This document shows positions 33,901 through 48,900 of a stretch of 64,000 nt of DNA, in pieces; position 1 is the stretch's first letter, and the number at the start of each line of letters is the position of its first letter. The translations under genes and the position numbers were made by a program. The stretch covers positions 90,624,738 through 90,688,737 of the forward strand of contig NC_062214.1 in NCBI RefSeq assembly GCF_902686445.1. Reading direction: 5' to 3'. The DNA is from Sciurus carolinensis (Eukaryota > Chordata > Mammalia > Rodentia > Sciuridae). The notes beneath the pieces were generated by a model that had not been told where the DNA came from, ran no database searches, and worked only from the letters and a program-made list of their open reading frames with translations.

Positions 33901-36900
33901 CCCACATCAAACAGGAAAGCCTAGGTTAACAATCAGTAGTTGCTTAAGCTCCTGAATTAATTCTGGGAGAGGGGTCAGGGGAAGAAGGGATCAGCAAGGT
34001 CACATACAACAACTTGGTTTCAAAAAAGATGGCTGGAAATGCTTGCTGTTTTAAATATACAAAGAAGCTGGAGATTATACAGGAATAGAGGGCATGCCTG
34101 TTCTACCTTCTCAACATCTAACAAATGAGTATGTATATACAACAGCAATTAAGCTAATTTAAGCTGAGCTTTAGAAATTATTTTATGCTGATTACCACAC
34201 CTTTAGTTCGCTTCTAAACCATTTGTACTACATTGCCTAATATTACTAAGGATATTTACCACTGGAAAGAAAAAAGCTAAATTTACTTCATAGAAATAGT
34301 ATTCAAAATTTCATTCATTGTTGAAGTAGTCATGTTTAAATGTACAAAAGACCAGTTTCATAATTTAGTGCCAGCATGATCTTCAGACACTGCCTGTATG
34401 TTGGCTGCTTTTAATAAGGCAATGTGTGTGAAAAAAGACATACTGTTTACATATGGACAGAATACATAAGATCTGGAAATGGGTTAATAATAAAAGAGTC
34501 TTAAAATTTATATACATTTCCTAAATAATTTCCAAGAGGTGAAGATAGCCTATATAAATTACCAAATTATAGAAAGAGTATCCCGATGAAAGCAGAATTC
34601 TAATTTATAAAGATGTGTTCAGGACTAAGAAGCACATATTGAATAAACAGCCCACACATAAAGCTTCAGGCCCTGGTCTGGGGTTGGGCTCAATGGTAGA
34701 GCCCTTGCCCAGCACGTGTTGAGACACTGGTTTGATCCTCAGCACCGCATAAAAATAAACAAACAAATAAAATAAAGGTGTTGTGTCCATCTACGACTAA
34801 AAATTTTTTTTAAAAATCAGGCCCTAAATATGAAAATGTCTTAATGAGCTGGTTTCTTGGCATCAGCATGACTAAGAATCACAGTCAAGGGGATGAAAGC
34901 TTATCACCAAGAGTGATTTGTGTTCAAATAAATCTAATCCATAGGACATTGAAATTATCCTACTGTGGGGTAAATTATGCCCCTCCAAAAAGATATGTTG
35001 AATGTCTGAGGTACTAAGGTACCTCAGAATGTGACCGTATTTGGAAACATGGTCTTTAAAGATATAATCAAGTTAAAATGAGGATATCAGGGTGGGTTCT
35101 ACTCCAATGTAACTGGTGTTCTTAAAAATAGGGAAAGTCAGACAAAGAGTTAGATATGCACCAAAGGAAGATGATGTGGAAATACTTAGGAAAAATGCCA
35201 TATGACAATGAAGGCAGACATTGAAATAATACATCTATAAGCCAAGGAACACCAGAGGCTATAAGGATCTAAGAGAGAGGCATGGAATTAGACTTTATAA
35301 AATTTCTGTTCCTAGTTCTAAGAAACTGTTACATTTGTGTTCTTAACCATATGAACATCACCTTTGTTTAGAAGGACAAAGTTCTGAAATAGCCTTTTCG
35401 GTAAGGGACTACACCTGGAACAAGGAAAAGTCAAGGTCTACTGTTTACTGCTAATAATTTTCACAAACCTGGGAAAGGGGAAGGTTATCTTAAAATCCAA
35501 GCCTGGCCAAAGTTAAGTATTATATTTTTGAAAATCTAACTTCAATTTGATCATGCTTCAACTTGGGTCCCCTAGTCTTCCATCTATGAGAAGAGGATGC
35601 CAACTTCCCCATCTCATTTAGAATATCAATAGTGCATGACAAATGTTATATATAGCAAAAGTTTCAAAGTTCTTGAGGAATTTTTTTTATTTTACTTTTT
35701 AAAAATAAATTTGAATGCTTCATGAATTTGCATGTCATCCTTGCACAGGGGCCCTGCTAATCTTCTCTGTATCTTTCCAATTTTAGTATATGTGCTACCA
35801 AAGTGAGCACCCATATCCCAGAATTTTAACATATTTTAAGGTACTTAAATGGAATTTATGATCTAAAATGGGAGTAAAGGGCTGGGGCTGTAGCTCAGTG
35901 GCAGAGTGCTTGCCTAGCATGTATGAGGCACTAGGTTTGATCCTAAGCACCACATAAAAATAAATAAATAAAATAATCCTAATATCACAAGAAGTCCCAA
36001 GGACACTCACCTATCTTCTCAGGATCAGTAATACCAACTGTCAAATCAAAGTGATCCTCCTGTTCTTCTTCCTCTAGCTTTTTAAAGAAAAAATGTCATG
36101 AAAATTGATACAAAAGTTTATTAATTTATCCATTAAAAAACATTGATACAAAAAGTTTATTAATTTTATCCATAGTAATATATCTATAACTTTATAGTCA
36201 TATAACAGAATCAAGATATAACCTTCTATATATCAGTGTCCAGCTCTGTCCATTTCCAATAATTTCAATGAACCAATGCTCACAATTTCAAGTTGGGAGC
36301 CAGTTCACAGGTCTTTGTTACATCGATCCCCTTGAAACCTCATTTTGATGACAATGAATAATTACTAGATTTTGGAAGACTTAGACTTTCAGGCTAAGGA
36401 GGGAGTGAAGAAAGACTACATTCCTGAATACAGAAACTTCAGACACCATCATTAGTGCTAGCCTCTGGATAACAGACTGTTTAAGAAAGGGTTCTTTACA
36501 GGATTCTAGCTGTCTATTAACCACAGAAGGTCTCCTTCAGGAATCATAAATATGTTCTCAAGGTTGATATTCAACTGAACTTCAAACTGGTGACACACAG
36601 TCCTAAATATCCAAAAGCATCCAGATCAATAGCACAGATTCTCACCTCCTCATAGCTTGGCTGGGGCTTAGAAGAATTTGTGGCTTCCTGTGGAGGAAGA
36701 GAAATGAGTGTTTTGGCTGGTAACTTCTTCTGATTATTTTGTGTGCTGTCCAGTGATAGCTCCACTGTGGCATCTGAAAACAGTTGATATTTTTAAATGA
36801 AGGTCAATAATGGGTCTTTGAAGGCTGAACTTCAGTTCCACAGGCTGAGACTCATGCAAACAACAGCAAGTACTCTTAAGTAAATACTTGGAGGCTCTCA

Positions 36901-39900
36901 GATTAAGAGAGCAAGAATCACAATTTTTACATGGATAAAAGGGAAAGAACATGAGGGAAAGTGTTCTTTTAGCACAGGCTTATGAGTAGAGCAATCTCTC
37001 CTTTTTCTTTCCAACCACAACTGCTTGGTCACCCTCTCCCTCTAGAATTTAGGCAAGAACTAGGAATCAAGCCAGGTGGTAGCACATGCCTATAATTCCA
37101 GCTACTTGGGAGGTTGAGGTGGAAAGATCAAAAGTTCCAGGCCAGCTGGTCAAACTTAAAAAGATCCTGTTTCAAAATACAATTTTAAAAAAGGCCTGGG
37201 ATATAGCTCAGTAGCAGAGCATTTGCCTAGCATGTATGAAGCCCTGAGTTCAATCCCTAATACTGCAACGAACAAACAAAAATGGATCAAGCAAAAAGAT
37301 TCCACAGTCAAAATAAGAGTACCAATTAATTTTATTCTTGGGGGTATTCCTTTAGAACCTGGCATCAAACCTATTTATCCTTGTTGTAACTGTTTGTAAA
37401 AGGACAATGTTTGGTTACTTGCTTTACAAATCAATGTGTAAGAAGAGGCAAGCATACTGACAAAAAAATAACATCAAAGGAGAGTCAGGAAAAATGTAAG
37501 CCAGAAAAATCAGACTCACAATACAAACACACAGAGCTGGAGTTGTGAGTCAGTTGTAAAGCACTTGCCTCATACACATGAGGCACTGGGTTCGATTCTC
37601 AGCACCACATAAAAATAAATAAATAAAATAAAGGTATTGTGTCTATCTACAACTAAAAGAAAAAAAAGATACAAACACACGGGCTGGAATTATAGTTCAA
37701 TGGTAGACCATTGCCTAGCACAGGTAAGGTGCTGGGTTCAATCCTCCACACCACATAAAAATAATAAATAAAATAAAGGTACTGTGTTCGTCCACAACAA
37801 CAACAACAACAACAAAAAGATACAAACACAGTTATTAATACACAGGAAAGGGCAGTTTGCCATACCTGAGGACAATCATTGTTATTTTTGCACATTTAAG
37901 AATCGTCCAAAATTATAGTTTAGTTATCCTTATAAAGACTGAATCAGATTTAAACATGTTATCCAAACAGGAAAAAATTGTATCTGCAATACCTGAAAAT
38001 CTTTCTGATCTAAGTAGTGCTTAAGAGCTACTTTTGTCTATCTGGGGAAAACTCAGTTGAGTGGAACTACTTATTCTCTAAATGTTCCAGAGAGGGAACT
38101 TTTAAAATAACATTATGTACCATTTTTAGGCATTAAGAGTTCTTATGCAAATAAAAAGGATGTACTTTCAACTTGGAGCAATGAAGCTAGACGTTCTAAA
38201 CCTAACCAGTTCAATTTTTTTTCTTTTTAAGTAAAGAGAAACATAAATATCCATTCAGGTTTGGTCTGATCAGTAGGTGTTAGTTTGTCTTAGGAACTTC
38301 AAAGAAAGCTATTTCTTTTTCTTTTTTAGATTTCCATTTGAAAAACAGAAATGGGGGCCCAGAAGTCATAATCAAGTTCTAGGTCAGTGTGCTAATCATT
38401 AAATGTGAATTATGTCTGCAAAGTTGCTACACTGTTAGAAATAGAACCTGATCCCTATCAGGAAAGCAAAAACAGTAGTAATATAATCCCACCAGGAACA
38501 GGAATACAAAACAGAAAAAAGTATACATAATGAATATGGTAGGTTGTTAGTAGTCTTTGAAACAGCCAGCTGAAGTATGTGTAGGATATTTCCATCATGC
38601 AGGTTCCACATAAATAATATATGTGTTTGTTTGGAAATGAAATAGGAAGTACTACTGCTAATTCAAAAAGTTTGACTTTCATGTTAGTGAAAGGCTTTTG
38701 AAAAGGTGTATCTTTTCTATTAAAATTCATATAACAAGATGCTCAAACTTATATTAAAATATGCTTTTTTCTTTGAACTCCTGATAAAAGCAATGGAAAA
38801 AGCCTTGGGGTCCATCAGATATTCTGATCATCACTAGACTAAAGATGCAGAAAATAAAATTGAAACATTTAAATTTCTATAGTTAATATGGTGGTGGTGC
38901 ATGCCTATAATCCCACCTACTTGGGAGATGGAGACATTGAAAGTTTGAGGCCAACCTTGGCAACTGAGCAAGACCCTATCTCAAAATAAAAAGGGCTGGG
39001 GATGTAGCACAGTGGTAGAGCACCCCTAGGTTCAACTTCCAGTACCACAAAAATAAAATAAGTAAGTAAATAAAACATTTGAGAAGCTATTCAAGTCCTA
39101 AACTAAATGTCTCATTATAGACATTCCTTTTTAGGAATATCTTATGTTCCTTTCTTAGTATTGAGACATACTGGTTGCTTATGAAACTGGAAGGGGAATA
39201 AAGTAAATCAGAATCATTATCACTGATAAATATGTCCTTAATAAAGATCTCCAGTACGTACAAAAGCCCAGGCATGGGGGTAAGTCTGTTATACACATGT
39301 TAAGTTTTCTCAAAGATAGAAAATTTACCTTTTAAATCTGTCCTATAATGGAAAGAACACATTTTCATGTTTATCATTTCTCCTACAGAAATTTTATCCA
39401 AAAAATAATTGCTATCAAATGAATAGTGTGCACTTCAAGTTTCAGGGATAAAAGGAAGTGGAAAATCTTCTAAATCTTTATATTCCTTCTAATCTCTTCT
39501 TCCCTCTCAAGTCTTTTTAAAATTTCCTACCAGAGTTCTAATGTGAGAGTCCTCCCAAGATCTTGCCCTTCATCCTCTTGTGTCTCCCCTTGCTCTCCAT
39601 TTTCTCCTTTGAGACTTTTATTCACATGGCAATTTTGACTACCACCTCAAGGAAGAAGATTCCCACATTTCCAGTTCTTTTCTCTTTACCAGGTAAAGGA
39701 CCACAGTAAAATCACTTCCTGGGTATTTCTCTTTGCATTCCAATTTAAAATACCAAAAACCCCAAACTAACTTTTCTCCTAAAGTCATTTTTTTCCTTTT
39801 TCTTTAGAATTTGGTTCTAAAAATGGTACCATTTTCTTTTCAATTCTTGGACTTGAACCATTTAATTTGGTCTTCGGCCTTCCCTGCTTTTTTGACATCC

Positions 39901-42900
39901 ATTACATCTAAAACTAACACCAGATTTATTTTCCTTTTGAAAAATTTCATCTTTCCCTGATTACTTCCATCATCTTATGTTTGGTCTTTGTCATTTCAGT
40001 CTTGAACTGATCTGTGACTGTTTTCTAAAAAGCTTCCTGTTTTTGTCTGCTGCAACTCATTTTATATAATAATTTCTCTACATCAGTTTTTCTAAAACAT
40101 TACTTTGCCCATATCACATCTGTTACCCCAAACTGCCAAAGGCTCTTAATTGTCATTAGGATGAAAATTCAAACCCAAATTATTGATGTATAAAGCCCTC
40201 CTAACCTGTTTCTAAACAATATTTCTCATCTATCTTCCATGGCTTCTCTAAGAATCTCTGCTTTGGCCTACCCATTTTACTGACTGTCCTTCACTTATGC
40301 TTTATGCTGCTGGTCCAACCATTTTTTTCTTTTCTCCTACTTTTCCCAGGGGGTCTTCCAAGATCCCTCTAGACACAAGATTTTCTATGTTCTTATTATT
40401 GACATTCTGGATTCGACAAGTTTTTGTTGTAAAGGGCTGCCCTGTGCATTTAGGGTGTATAGCAGCATCCATGGCCCTTACCAACTGGATTAACTGTAAC
40501 ATTCCCAATTATGATGACCAAAACAATTCCATGTGATCAGCAAATGTCTTCTGATAGGCAAAATCAACTCCTGTTGAGAACAGAGTAGTCTTCCTCAACA
40601 AAGATCTATCTAGCTTAAAGTATTAATAGTGCTAAGGATGAGAAATCCTGCTGTATACTAGTGGTTTTTAAATTGCAGGTTGTAGCTTATTGGTAGATTA
40701 TGAAATAATTCAATGAGTTATAAAGAACATTAAGGAAAAGAAAAACAATAGAAAAATTTTAGATTTTATTACAAGGACAAATTACTTAAATCTTTTGTTT
40801 TAGTTTTATACATGTATATATATTTTGGACTATAACACAAAAATTCTTACTAGGAGTGAGTCTTGGTCGTAAGAGTCTAAAACCACTGCTATAATCAATA
40901 ATCTTATGTAATCTTTTATTCTTATGAGCTTTTGTGATTTTGAATTTCTATCATTCAGCTATTATTTTATTATTATTTAATAATTTAACTTGTTAAAAAA
41001 ATGTATTTTTCTGTCTTACTCTCTAAACCTACAGAATTCTGAGGGCAAGGAATATATTTCACATGTTCTGGAATCTTCCACTATAGTGTCTTACATAAAG
41101 TTATGTTCCCAATACCTTTTTCAATTTTGAGTCCATACTTGCCTGCAAAGAGATCCTGTGGCTCCTGGTCTTGTTCCTCCTCGATTCCATTTTCTTTGGA
41201 GCCATTGTTGATGGGAAGAATGGATGTGGTTCTCTTTGGAGACTGGGGTTTACTCTGAAAACAGTGAGATACTCTGAATAAAACAATACTATTAAAAACA
41301 AACAACCTGCCTAGAAAAATTTTGATGCAAATCCCTTCATTCCTAGGTTGTTCCCCCAAGTGTTTTAGGGGACAACAGGATCACTTGTCAGCCAGTTCGA
41401 TCAGTAGCAAATCATTAATAGTAATGAAAGTGCTGCTACTCAAATGATCACAGAGTTAAAATAGGTTCATACAATTTAGGATTAATTTCTAAAACTATAA
41501 CCTTGCTGAAATGCCCTATCCCAAAGCACATAACAACAATGGTGTGTGTATGCACAGATAATTTTCAAAAGAATCTGTCCAAATGCATTTCTCCTTCTCA
41601 GTTGATGACCTTTATTCTTTCAAATGCTGATGAGGCACATTCTAGTGACCAGGACACCACTCTGGAGTTCAGATTTCAAGCTCTGACCCTGGCTTATTTC
41701 TATAGTGTTGGCTGAACTGTTAACTGAAGCCCACTTGTGCAGATATTACGAACCCAGATGATGGGCAAAAGAAGGTATACACTTTACATCTAATGCTGTT
41801 TGTAAATACAACTTTCATTTCATCCTTCTCACACGTACAAAATTTTCAACCACACTCTCTCAAGCTAGAAGAATAAAAACCAGTCATGCTTTGCCTACTA
41901 GGCACATGGTGAAAATACAGTGAGTACATGGCCTTTATTAAAAGAGGCAAACAAGGGTGGGGTGGGTCCCCAGACCAGTACCAGAGGGAACAAAGCCGGA
42001 TTGTGCAGCACATGAACAGAAAGCTGGGAATCTGGTTTCAAAAGTCTATCAGTGTGCAATTGCAGGGTTTTGAAGTCGGACCCTAAGGCTAAATCAGTTA
42101 AAAGACCTGAACCTTTTATGAAACATGTCCTTAACAAATCTGAGGGATTTTGTTCCTTGGAGACAGACCTTTTCTGACCCAACAGAACAAAGTGAAATGA
42201 CAGATATATTTCGGTACTCTGAATTTGTCATGCAAACAGCTTCATCACCATAGTGGGGTCACCCACTAGGAAAGAAACTTACCAATATTTAGATATATAT
42301 TAGTAAATAATGCTTCTACTGCAACTTCTCTATGTTAATAAAGTTTAACGAGCACTTAGTTGTATATGCCTACATGTTATACCAATTCTGTTAAGAGACA
42401 GTGGTCCTGTCCTTTATCTGCTTCCACAATCTTCAAAAACAAAACAAAATCACTGTCTGCTGGGCATGATGATGCATGCCTGAGATACCAGTTACTGGGA
42501 AGGGGGGAAGTTGCAGAATCACTTGAGCCAGAAGACCAGACTGGGCAACAAAAGCAAGAAGATCCATCTCAAAAAAAAAAAAAAAATCACTACAGAGAAG
42601 ACAAATAACTGGGTAAAAACAAAACTAGTACTTCCCTTTGCCTCACAAACTGCAACCACCCTCATATACACCCACTTCCTTCCTTCACTCTTGTACAGTA
42701 CAGTATCTCATAAACTACCCGATTTCTTTTAGTCCCCTTCCCACTGACACCAATCATCTCCAGATGAAGACCCAAGAAAGATTAAAACCCAGTATACAGG
42801 AAGAATGTATGTGCACAAATGTAATTTACTAGTAGCTCACGAGGGAGACTAAAGTAACAGGAAAGTCAGTTAAGAATTTAGTCATTTTTAAAAAATGCCT

Positions 42901-45900
42901 ACAAGAATCTATTCCTGTGATATGCAGATGAATAAATTTAAGCCAGCTTTCCACTTCTGATCTATCACCTAATCCTGGAAGGTTTATGACTAATACTTTA
43001 TGAAGCAGTGTTAAGATAGCAGTCTGTCAAGTGACAGACCCAGATGAATGGGATAAAAAGGGACAACAAGAGCACTAGCACCTGTTTCTCTTCCTCCACC
43101 CAGCCACCTTCAAGCCCAAACCAATAAGTTTGACTAGAACTATGATTTAAAAAAATGTGTGCTCCCTCAGTAAGCTAAGTGACTTCAACCTGTGAGACTA
43201 GAAAACTGCTCTCAGATCTCCTCTGAGAACCCATTCCCAAAATCAAACACAGTTGATTCTAAGAGAGCTGAAGATAGACTGATTACCATACCTATTACCT
43301 TAATTTTCCTCTGCAATTCTTTTATAAAATTATTTTCTACATGTGTAAAACTCTGTGTCCTGTTTCTTCCCCCTACATTTTTTTTTTTAAATCTGTCACC
43401 AATAACTGTAAGGCTGGGGGTGTAGCTCAGTGGTAGAGTAGTTGACTAGCATGATGAAACCCTGAGTTCAATTCCCCTAACACCATCAAAATAAATAAAT
43501 AAATAAATTGGGGGATGAAGAGCTCAAAAGGAACTCTGGTCATTTTGGGGGCTGGCAATGTGGCTTAGTGGCAGAGTACTTGCCTAGCACGTAAGAGGCC
43601 CTCGGTTTGATCCCAGCACTGGGAAAAAAAAAAGGTACAAAATCCTACTTTTAGTTACTTAATTCCTTCCCCCACCCTGCCCCCATGGTATCAGGATTGA
43701 ACCCAGGGAGCTAACCACAGAGCTACATCCCCAGTCTTTTTGACTTTTTTTTTTTTTTTTTTTTTGCGGTGCTGGGGATTTGAACCCAGGGCCTTGTGCT
43801 TACGAGGCAAGCACTCTACCAACTGAGCTATATCCCCAGCCCCCCCAGCCCCAGTCTTTTTAAAAAAATATTTTATTTGGAGAAAGGGTCTCACAGAGTT
43901 GCTTAGGGCCTCAATAAGTTGCTGAGGTTGGCTTTGAACTCATGATCCTCCTGCCTCAACCTCCCAAGCTGCTGGGATTACAGGCATGACCGATATGCCC
44001 AGCATGACTTAATTCCCTATCAAGTGGGTATATCCCAACATAATCATTCTCTTAAGGTTGGACAGTTAGCTAGTTTTCAGATTTCATCAAATAATGCTGT
44101 GATGTCCATCTTCAATGTAAGTCCACATTTGATTTTTAGGGGCAATAGATTGTTTGCCGGCCATTGAATCCCCTTGGCTTAACTTGATGTCCTTTGCCTA
44201 TTTTTGTACATAAGTTAACATCACTTGGGTACACTTTTTTGTTTGCTTTTATTGTTTTGGGGTGCTGGGGATGAAATCCAGGGTTTGGTACATGGGCAAG
44301 TGCTCTATCACTAAGCTACCTCCCCAGTCTACTTTTCTTAAATAATATATTAGCCCTCTTTCTGCCATATTGTACAGTACCCCTCTCAACTTTACTTCTT
44401 TTCATATTTGTTTTATTTTTGTTTGTCCATATCAAACGTGCCTTCAGTTGATTTGGACTGGCACTGGACAAATTAAGCTGCTTTCTTTGTAGAGTACCCA
44501 ACACACAGCCTTCAAGCTGTAATAATATTTTCAAGTTTTAATTACAATCATATTTTTTTAAAAAAAAACTAACTGAGCAGAACCACTTTTAAGATACAAA
44601 AGGGACACATGTTCATGGCATCCCATATTCACCCAAGAAAACAAGTTTTCCATGAAACTAGAGCTATAATAAAAGTTGTCACCAAAATACATATCCATCC
44701 AGGCATTGTAACAATGCATTTCATATGCCATGAAAGGTTAAAAGACCACTTAAAAAATTACTATTAATAATGTATAATTTATATTAGAGAGCTAATTTTT
44801 TAATTTGTGCTTTATAATTATATATAATGTGGGGTTTGTTGTTCAATATTGTACATGCACACAATATAAGATAATTTGGTAAATTTCATTTCCAGTATTT
44901 CCGCTTTTGTTCCTCTCTTCCCTCCTGTTGGTCTCCTTTCCATTTTATTTCTTATTTTTTTAATTGTAAATAGATTCAATACCTTTATTTTATTATTTTT
45001 TATTTTTATGTGGTGCTGAGGATTGAACCCAGTGCTAGGTGAACGCTCCACCACTGAGCCACAACCCCAGCCCTCTCTGTTCCATTTTAGAAAACTAATT
45101 TTGATTCAACAATTAAAATTCCAGGATGAACTTATTTTGCAAGAAAGAAGATACACTGATGACATTGAGTAGTAAACTCAAGACTGAAAATAAGCCTTGC
45201 TTTATAATCTGTATTTTAAAAACCTTTTGTTAGTCAAGAAGTCAGATAACTCTTCATCTGTTTGAAAGGGGGTAAATTTCTAGGCAACAGATAAAAAGTT
45301 AGTTTGTAATAAATAAAGCATCCAAACTGTTATTTCCTCATCTTTTTTTTTTTTTAATATAAAAGCATTCTTTTTTGTTAGTAGATAGAATTTCTAGCTA
45401 GGATATCCAACATTTGCTTTACTGCCTTTGGCTATTAATTCTAGCAGGTGGTTCCACTGATAAGCCTGTTTATAATTATAAGAACACAAATACAGACCAA
45501 TACTAATTTGCAGACAGGTACCAGAAAGATCATCTAGCAAGAGAACACTTTTGTTAAGAGTAAATGGGTATCTCTCAAAAATTACTTGTCTCAAGCTGTG
45601 AGGCCCAGGTCATTAACCCTATTTTCTCAGCTCAGGGAAGAACAGATGTGGGCTTGCTGCCCTTCAAAGCTGACACAGTCATTCAGTACTGAAAAGGCCT
45701 GCTGTGATTCCGGGTAACTTCCCTGTAGGTTAGCCAGTTGTGGTTCTTCCTCGTGTTGCCAACTGCTCTTTACTTCACGCAGAACCAATGCATTACATTC
45801 AAGAGATCTACTTCTGAATATTACTCATTTTTGGAGAGAAAATAAGTATAATTTAGTAAGGCAAGATGGAGCTAAGGAGTTGTGTGATCACACTAAAGTA

Positions 45901-48900
45901 ATAAGGCAAGAAAAATTAGAAATAAGTCAATGACAGGAGCTATACCCAGATGAAAATAGGGCAGCCATATAGTCTTTAAAACATTACCCTGGAAGACTGC
46001 AGCATTAAATACAGCTCCTTTTGTCATCTTCACTGATAGAAATGAAATGGGTTAGTATATTTCATCGCTATTTTAATGAATTGTCAAAAATTTAAAGTTT
46101 AAATAATGCAAATTTATCACCTTATAGTCCTATACAAGTCTGATACAGGTTTCATCGTACAGGCTAAAATCAAGATGTCAGTGGGACATTTCTTTCTGAA
46201 GGTTCTAGGGGACAATTGGTTTCCTTGCCCTTTTCAGCTTTTAGAGGTCTTTCCTTGGTCCCCTTCATCCATCTTTAAAGTCAGCAATGCTGAATCTCTG
46301 TGTCTTTCTTCTCAGTCACCTTCCATATTACTCCTCTCACTGGTCCCATGAAGATAATCCAGGATGATTACTTCATCTTAAGGTCAGGTAATTAGCAATT
46401 TTAATTCCATCTTCAAATTTAATTCCTCTTTGCCATGTAGCCTAATATATCCACTGCTTCTGGGATTTGGATGTAGATACCTTGCTGGGAAAAGGGGGGG
46501 TTTCATTCTGTCTACAACAGGCAAGTGACTCCTGTCCCAGCATCATTCATCTGAATTCACAATAGCCAAACTATGGAACCAACTTATATGTTCAAAAAAA
46601 GATGAATGGATAGAGAAAAAGTGGTGTATATGCGCAATGAAGTTTTTATTGTTATAAAGAAAAATGAAATTATGTCATTTGCAGGAAAATGGAAGTTGAG
46701 ACTAGTATGTTAAGCAAAATAAGCCAAACTCACAAGGTCAAGAGTCACATTTCTCTCATAACGTGGGAAGCTAGACAGGAAAAAGGAAAAGAAAGGGGGG
46801 TGTCTCATGAAAATCAAAGGAAGATCCATAGAGGAAGGAAGATCAGGGAGAGGGAGGTGAGGGAAATGAGAAATACTGGGGAATGATATTGGCCAAATTA
46901 TATTGTTATATTGTGTGCACGTATGAATATGTAACAAATCCCAGTATAACTATAATGCACCAATACAAAAACATGGAGAAAAAATGGTGCATCTGGGCTT
47001 ATGAGAATGGACATTCATTGTCCACTGGATTTGGGAGTAGAGTGCATCTTACTCTGTGAACTTGGTGAGCTAAAATGATGTCACACTATTACTCCTCTCA
47101 TAGCTTAAGGAGTTATATTAGGGGTTCTTATCTTGGGTCCATGAACCACAGAATTCAGGGGCTGCCTATGAACCTGAAAGGGAATAAAATTACAATTTCA
47201 TTTTTCCTAGCCTATAACTGAAATTTAGCATTTTCTTCAACTATAAAGATAAGCAACAAACTATAATTGCAATAACAGTGCTTGAGACTGTATGTTATAG
47301 ATAATAGGTGCTGGGCTCAGTGGCACATACCTACAATCCCAGCAACTCAGGAGGCTCAAGCAGGAGGATCACAAGTTTGAGACCAGCCTGAGCATTTTAA
47401 TGAGGCCTCAGCAATTCAGCAAGACCCTTTCTCAAAAAACAAAAACAAAAAAACACAACGACCAAAAAAAGGTTAGGGGATGCAGCTTAGTGGTAATGCA
47501 CCCTTGTGTTCAACCAAAAAAAAAAAAAAAAAAAAAGGTGTTTTTATAATATTACAGTTGCTACAGATCTTAAAGTGTCATTTGTGCTCATCTCTATTTA
47601 AAAGTTATATAGTTATTGTACCTATCACTAGCATTAAAAATACTTGTTATTGGGTTGGGGTTGTAGCTCAGTGGTAGAACACTTGCTTAGCATGTGTGAG
47701 GCACTGGATTTGATCCTTGGTATCACATGTAAATAAATAAAGGTATTGTGTCCATCTACAACTAAAAAATACTTATTATTAATACAAAATTATTTTAATG
47801 TTGATAACTATATCTCAATATAATTGGTTTCCTTCTTACATGCTATATTTTATAAATGTTTTTAAAAACATTCTGAGAATGGATCCACAGGCTTTACTGG
47901 CTTGCCCAATGAGTCCACAGCACAGATAGAGGGTAGGAGGTCTACTGAAAATGGAAAAGGAGGAGCTAGAAGGATGGCAAATATAAGCCTCAACCTGACC
48001 ATTGCACTACTTAAGGAAAACCATGAGCAAGGTCTCTAGGGATCTCCATCTGAAAGGGCAGTACATTATCTACCAAAATTAAGCTATAGATGTTCTACTT
48101 AATTTTCTGCTATAATTTCTCAACAAAACTTTTTGGATCTCAAACTCACAGAACTCAAGAAGGGCCCAGAAAACTGCAGAAAGATCAGAGTACTAATGGA
48201 TGGTTTTTCTTCTAAATTGAAAAAGCAAACCCAGTCTAACTCTGCTCTGAAAGCAGATTGAAGCCCCAGCTGTCCATTTGACTAAGCAAAAGAATAAGCC
48301 AGAAAAAGTTGAGCAACAGGCTCTTCCTGGAGATGAGATACTTACGGCTACTTGCTCTAGCAACAATCAACTACTCATGATTTATTTATGCCAAAAGTTA
48401 CTTAAGAGTGCTGAGAAGCTTTGAAGACCAAGGGAGAGAAATTAGAGTATTCTTTTTCCCCTCTCCCCTACCAACCTAACCAATTGTAAATGACCAAGTC
48501 AAAAGTACCTGAGTAAGCAAAAGGGGCAGCAAATCCCTCCAGAAAGCAGAAAATTCAAACAGTAACCTTTGCTGTTTCTCTCATATGTCCCAAACTCTTT
48601 ATTTTTTTTTAACAACACTGGGCACTGAACCCAGGGCCTCACACATGGTAGGTAAGGGCTCTACCAATGGGCTACACTCCCAGTTCTTTTTAAAATTTTA
48701 TTGAGATGGGGTCTTGCTAAATTGTCCAGGCTGGCTTCAAATTTTCAATCCTCCTGTCTTAGCCTCCCATGTTGTTGGGATTACAGGCATCTAACTACCA
48801 TGCCTGGCCCCAAACTCTAATTTTAAATAAATTTAAAGTTGGGTTCTTATTAGTCAGCTTTATAAGTCTTCTCTCTTCCTCGAAAAGGGCTTTATAACTA

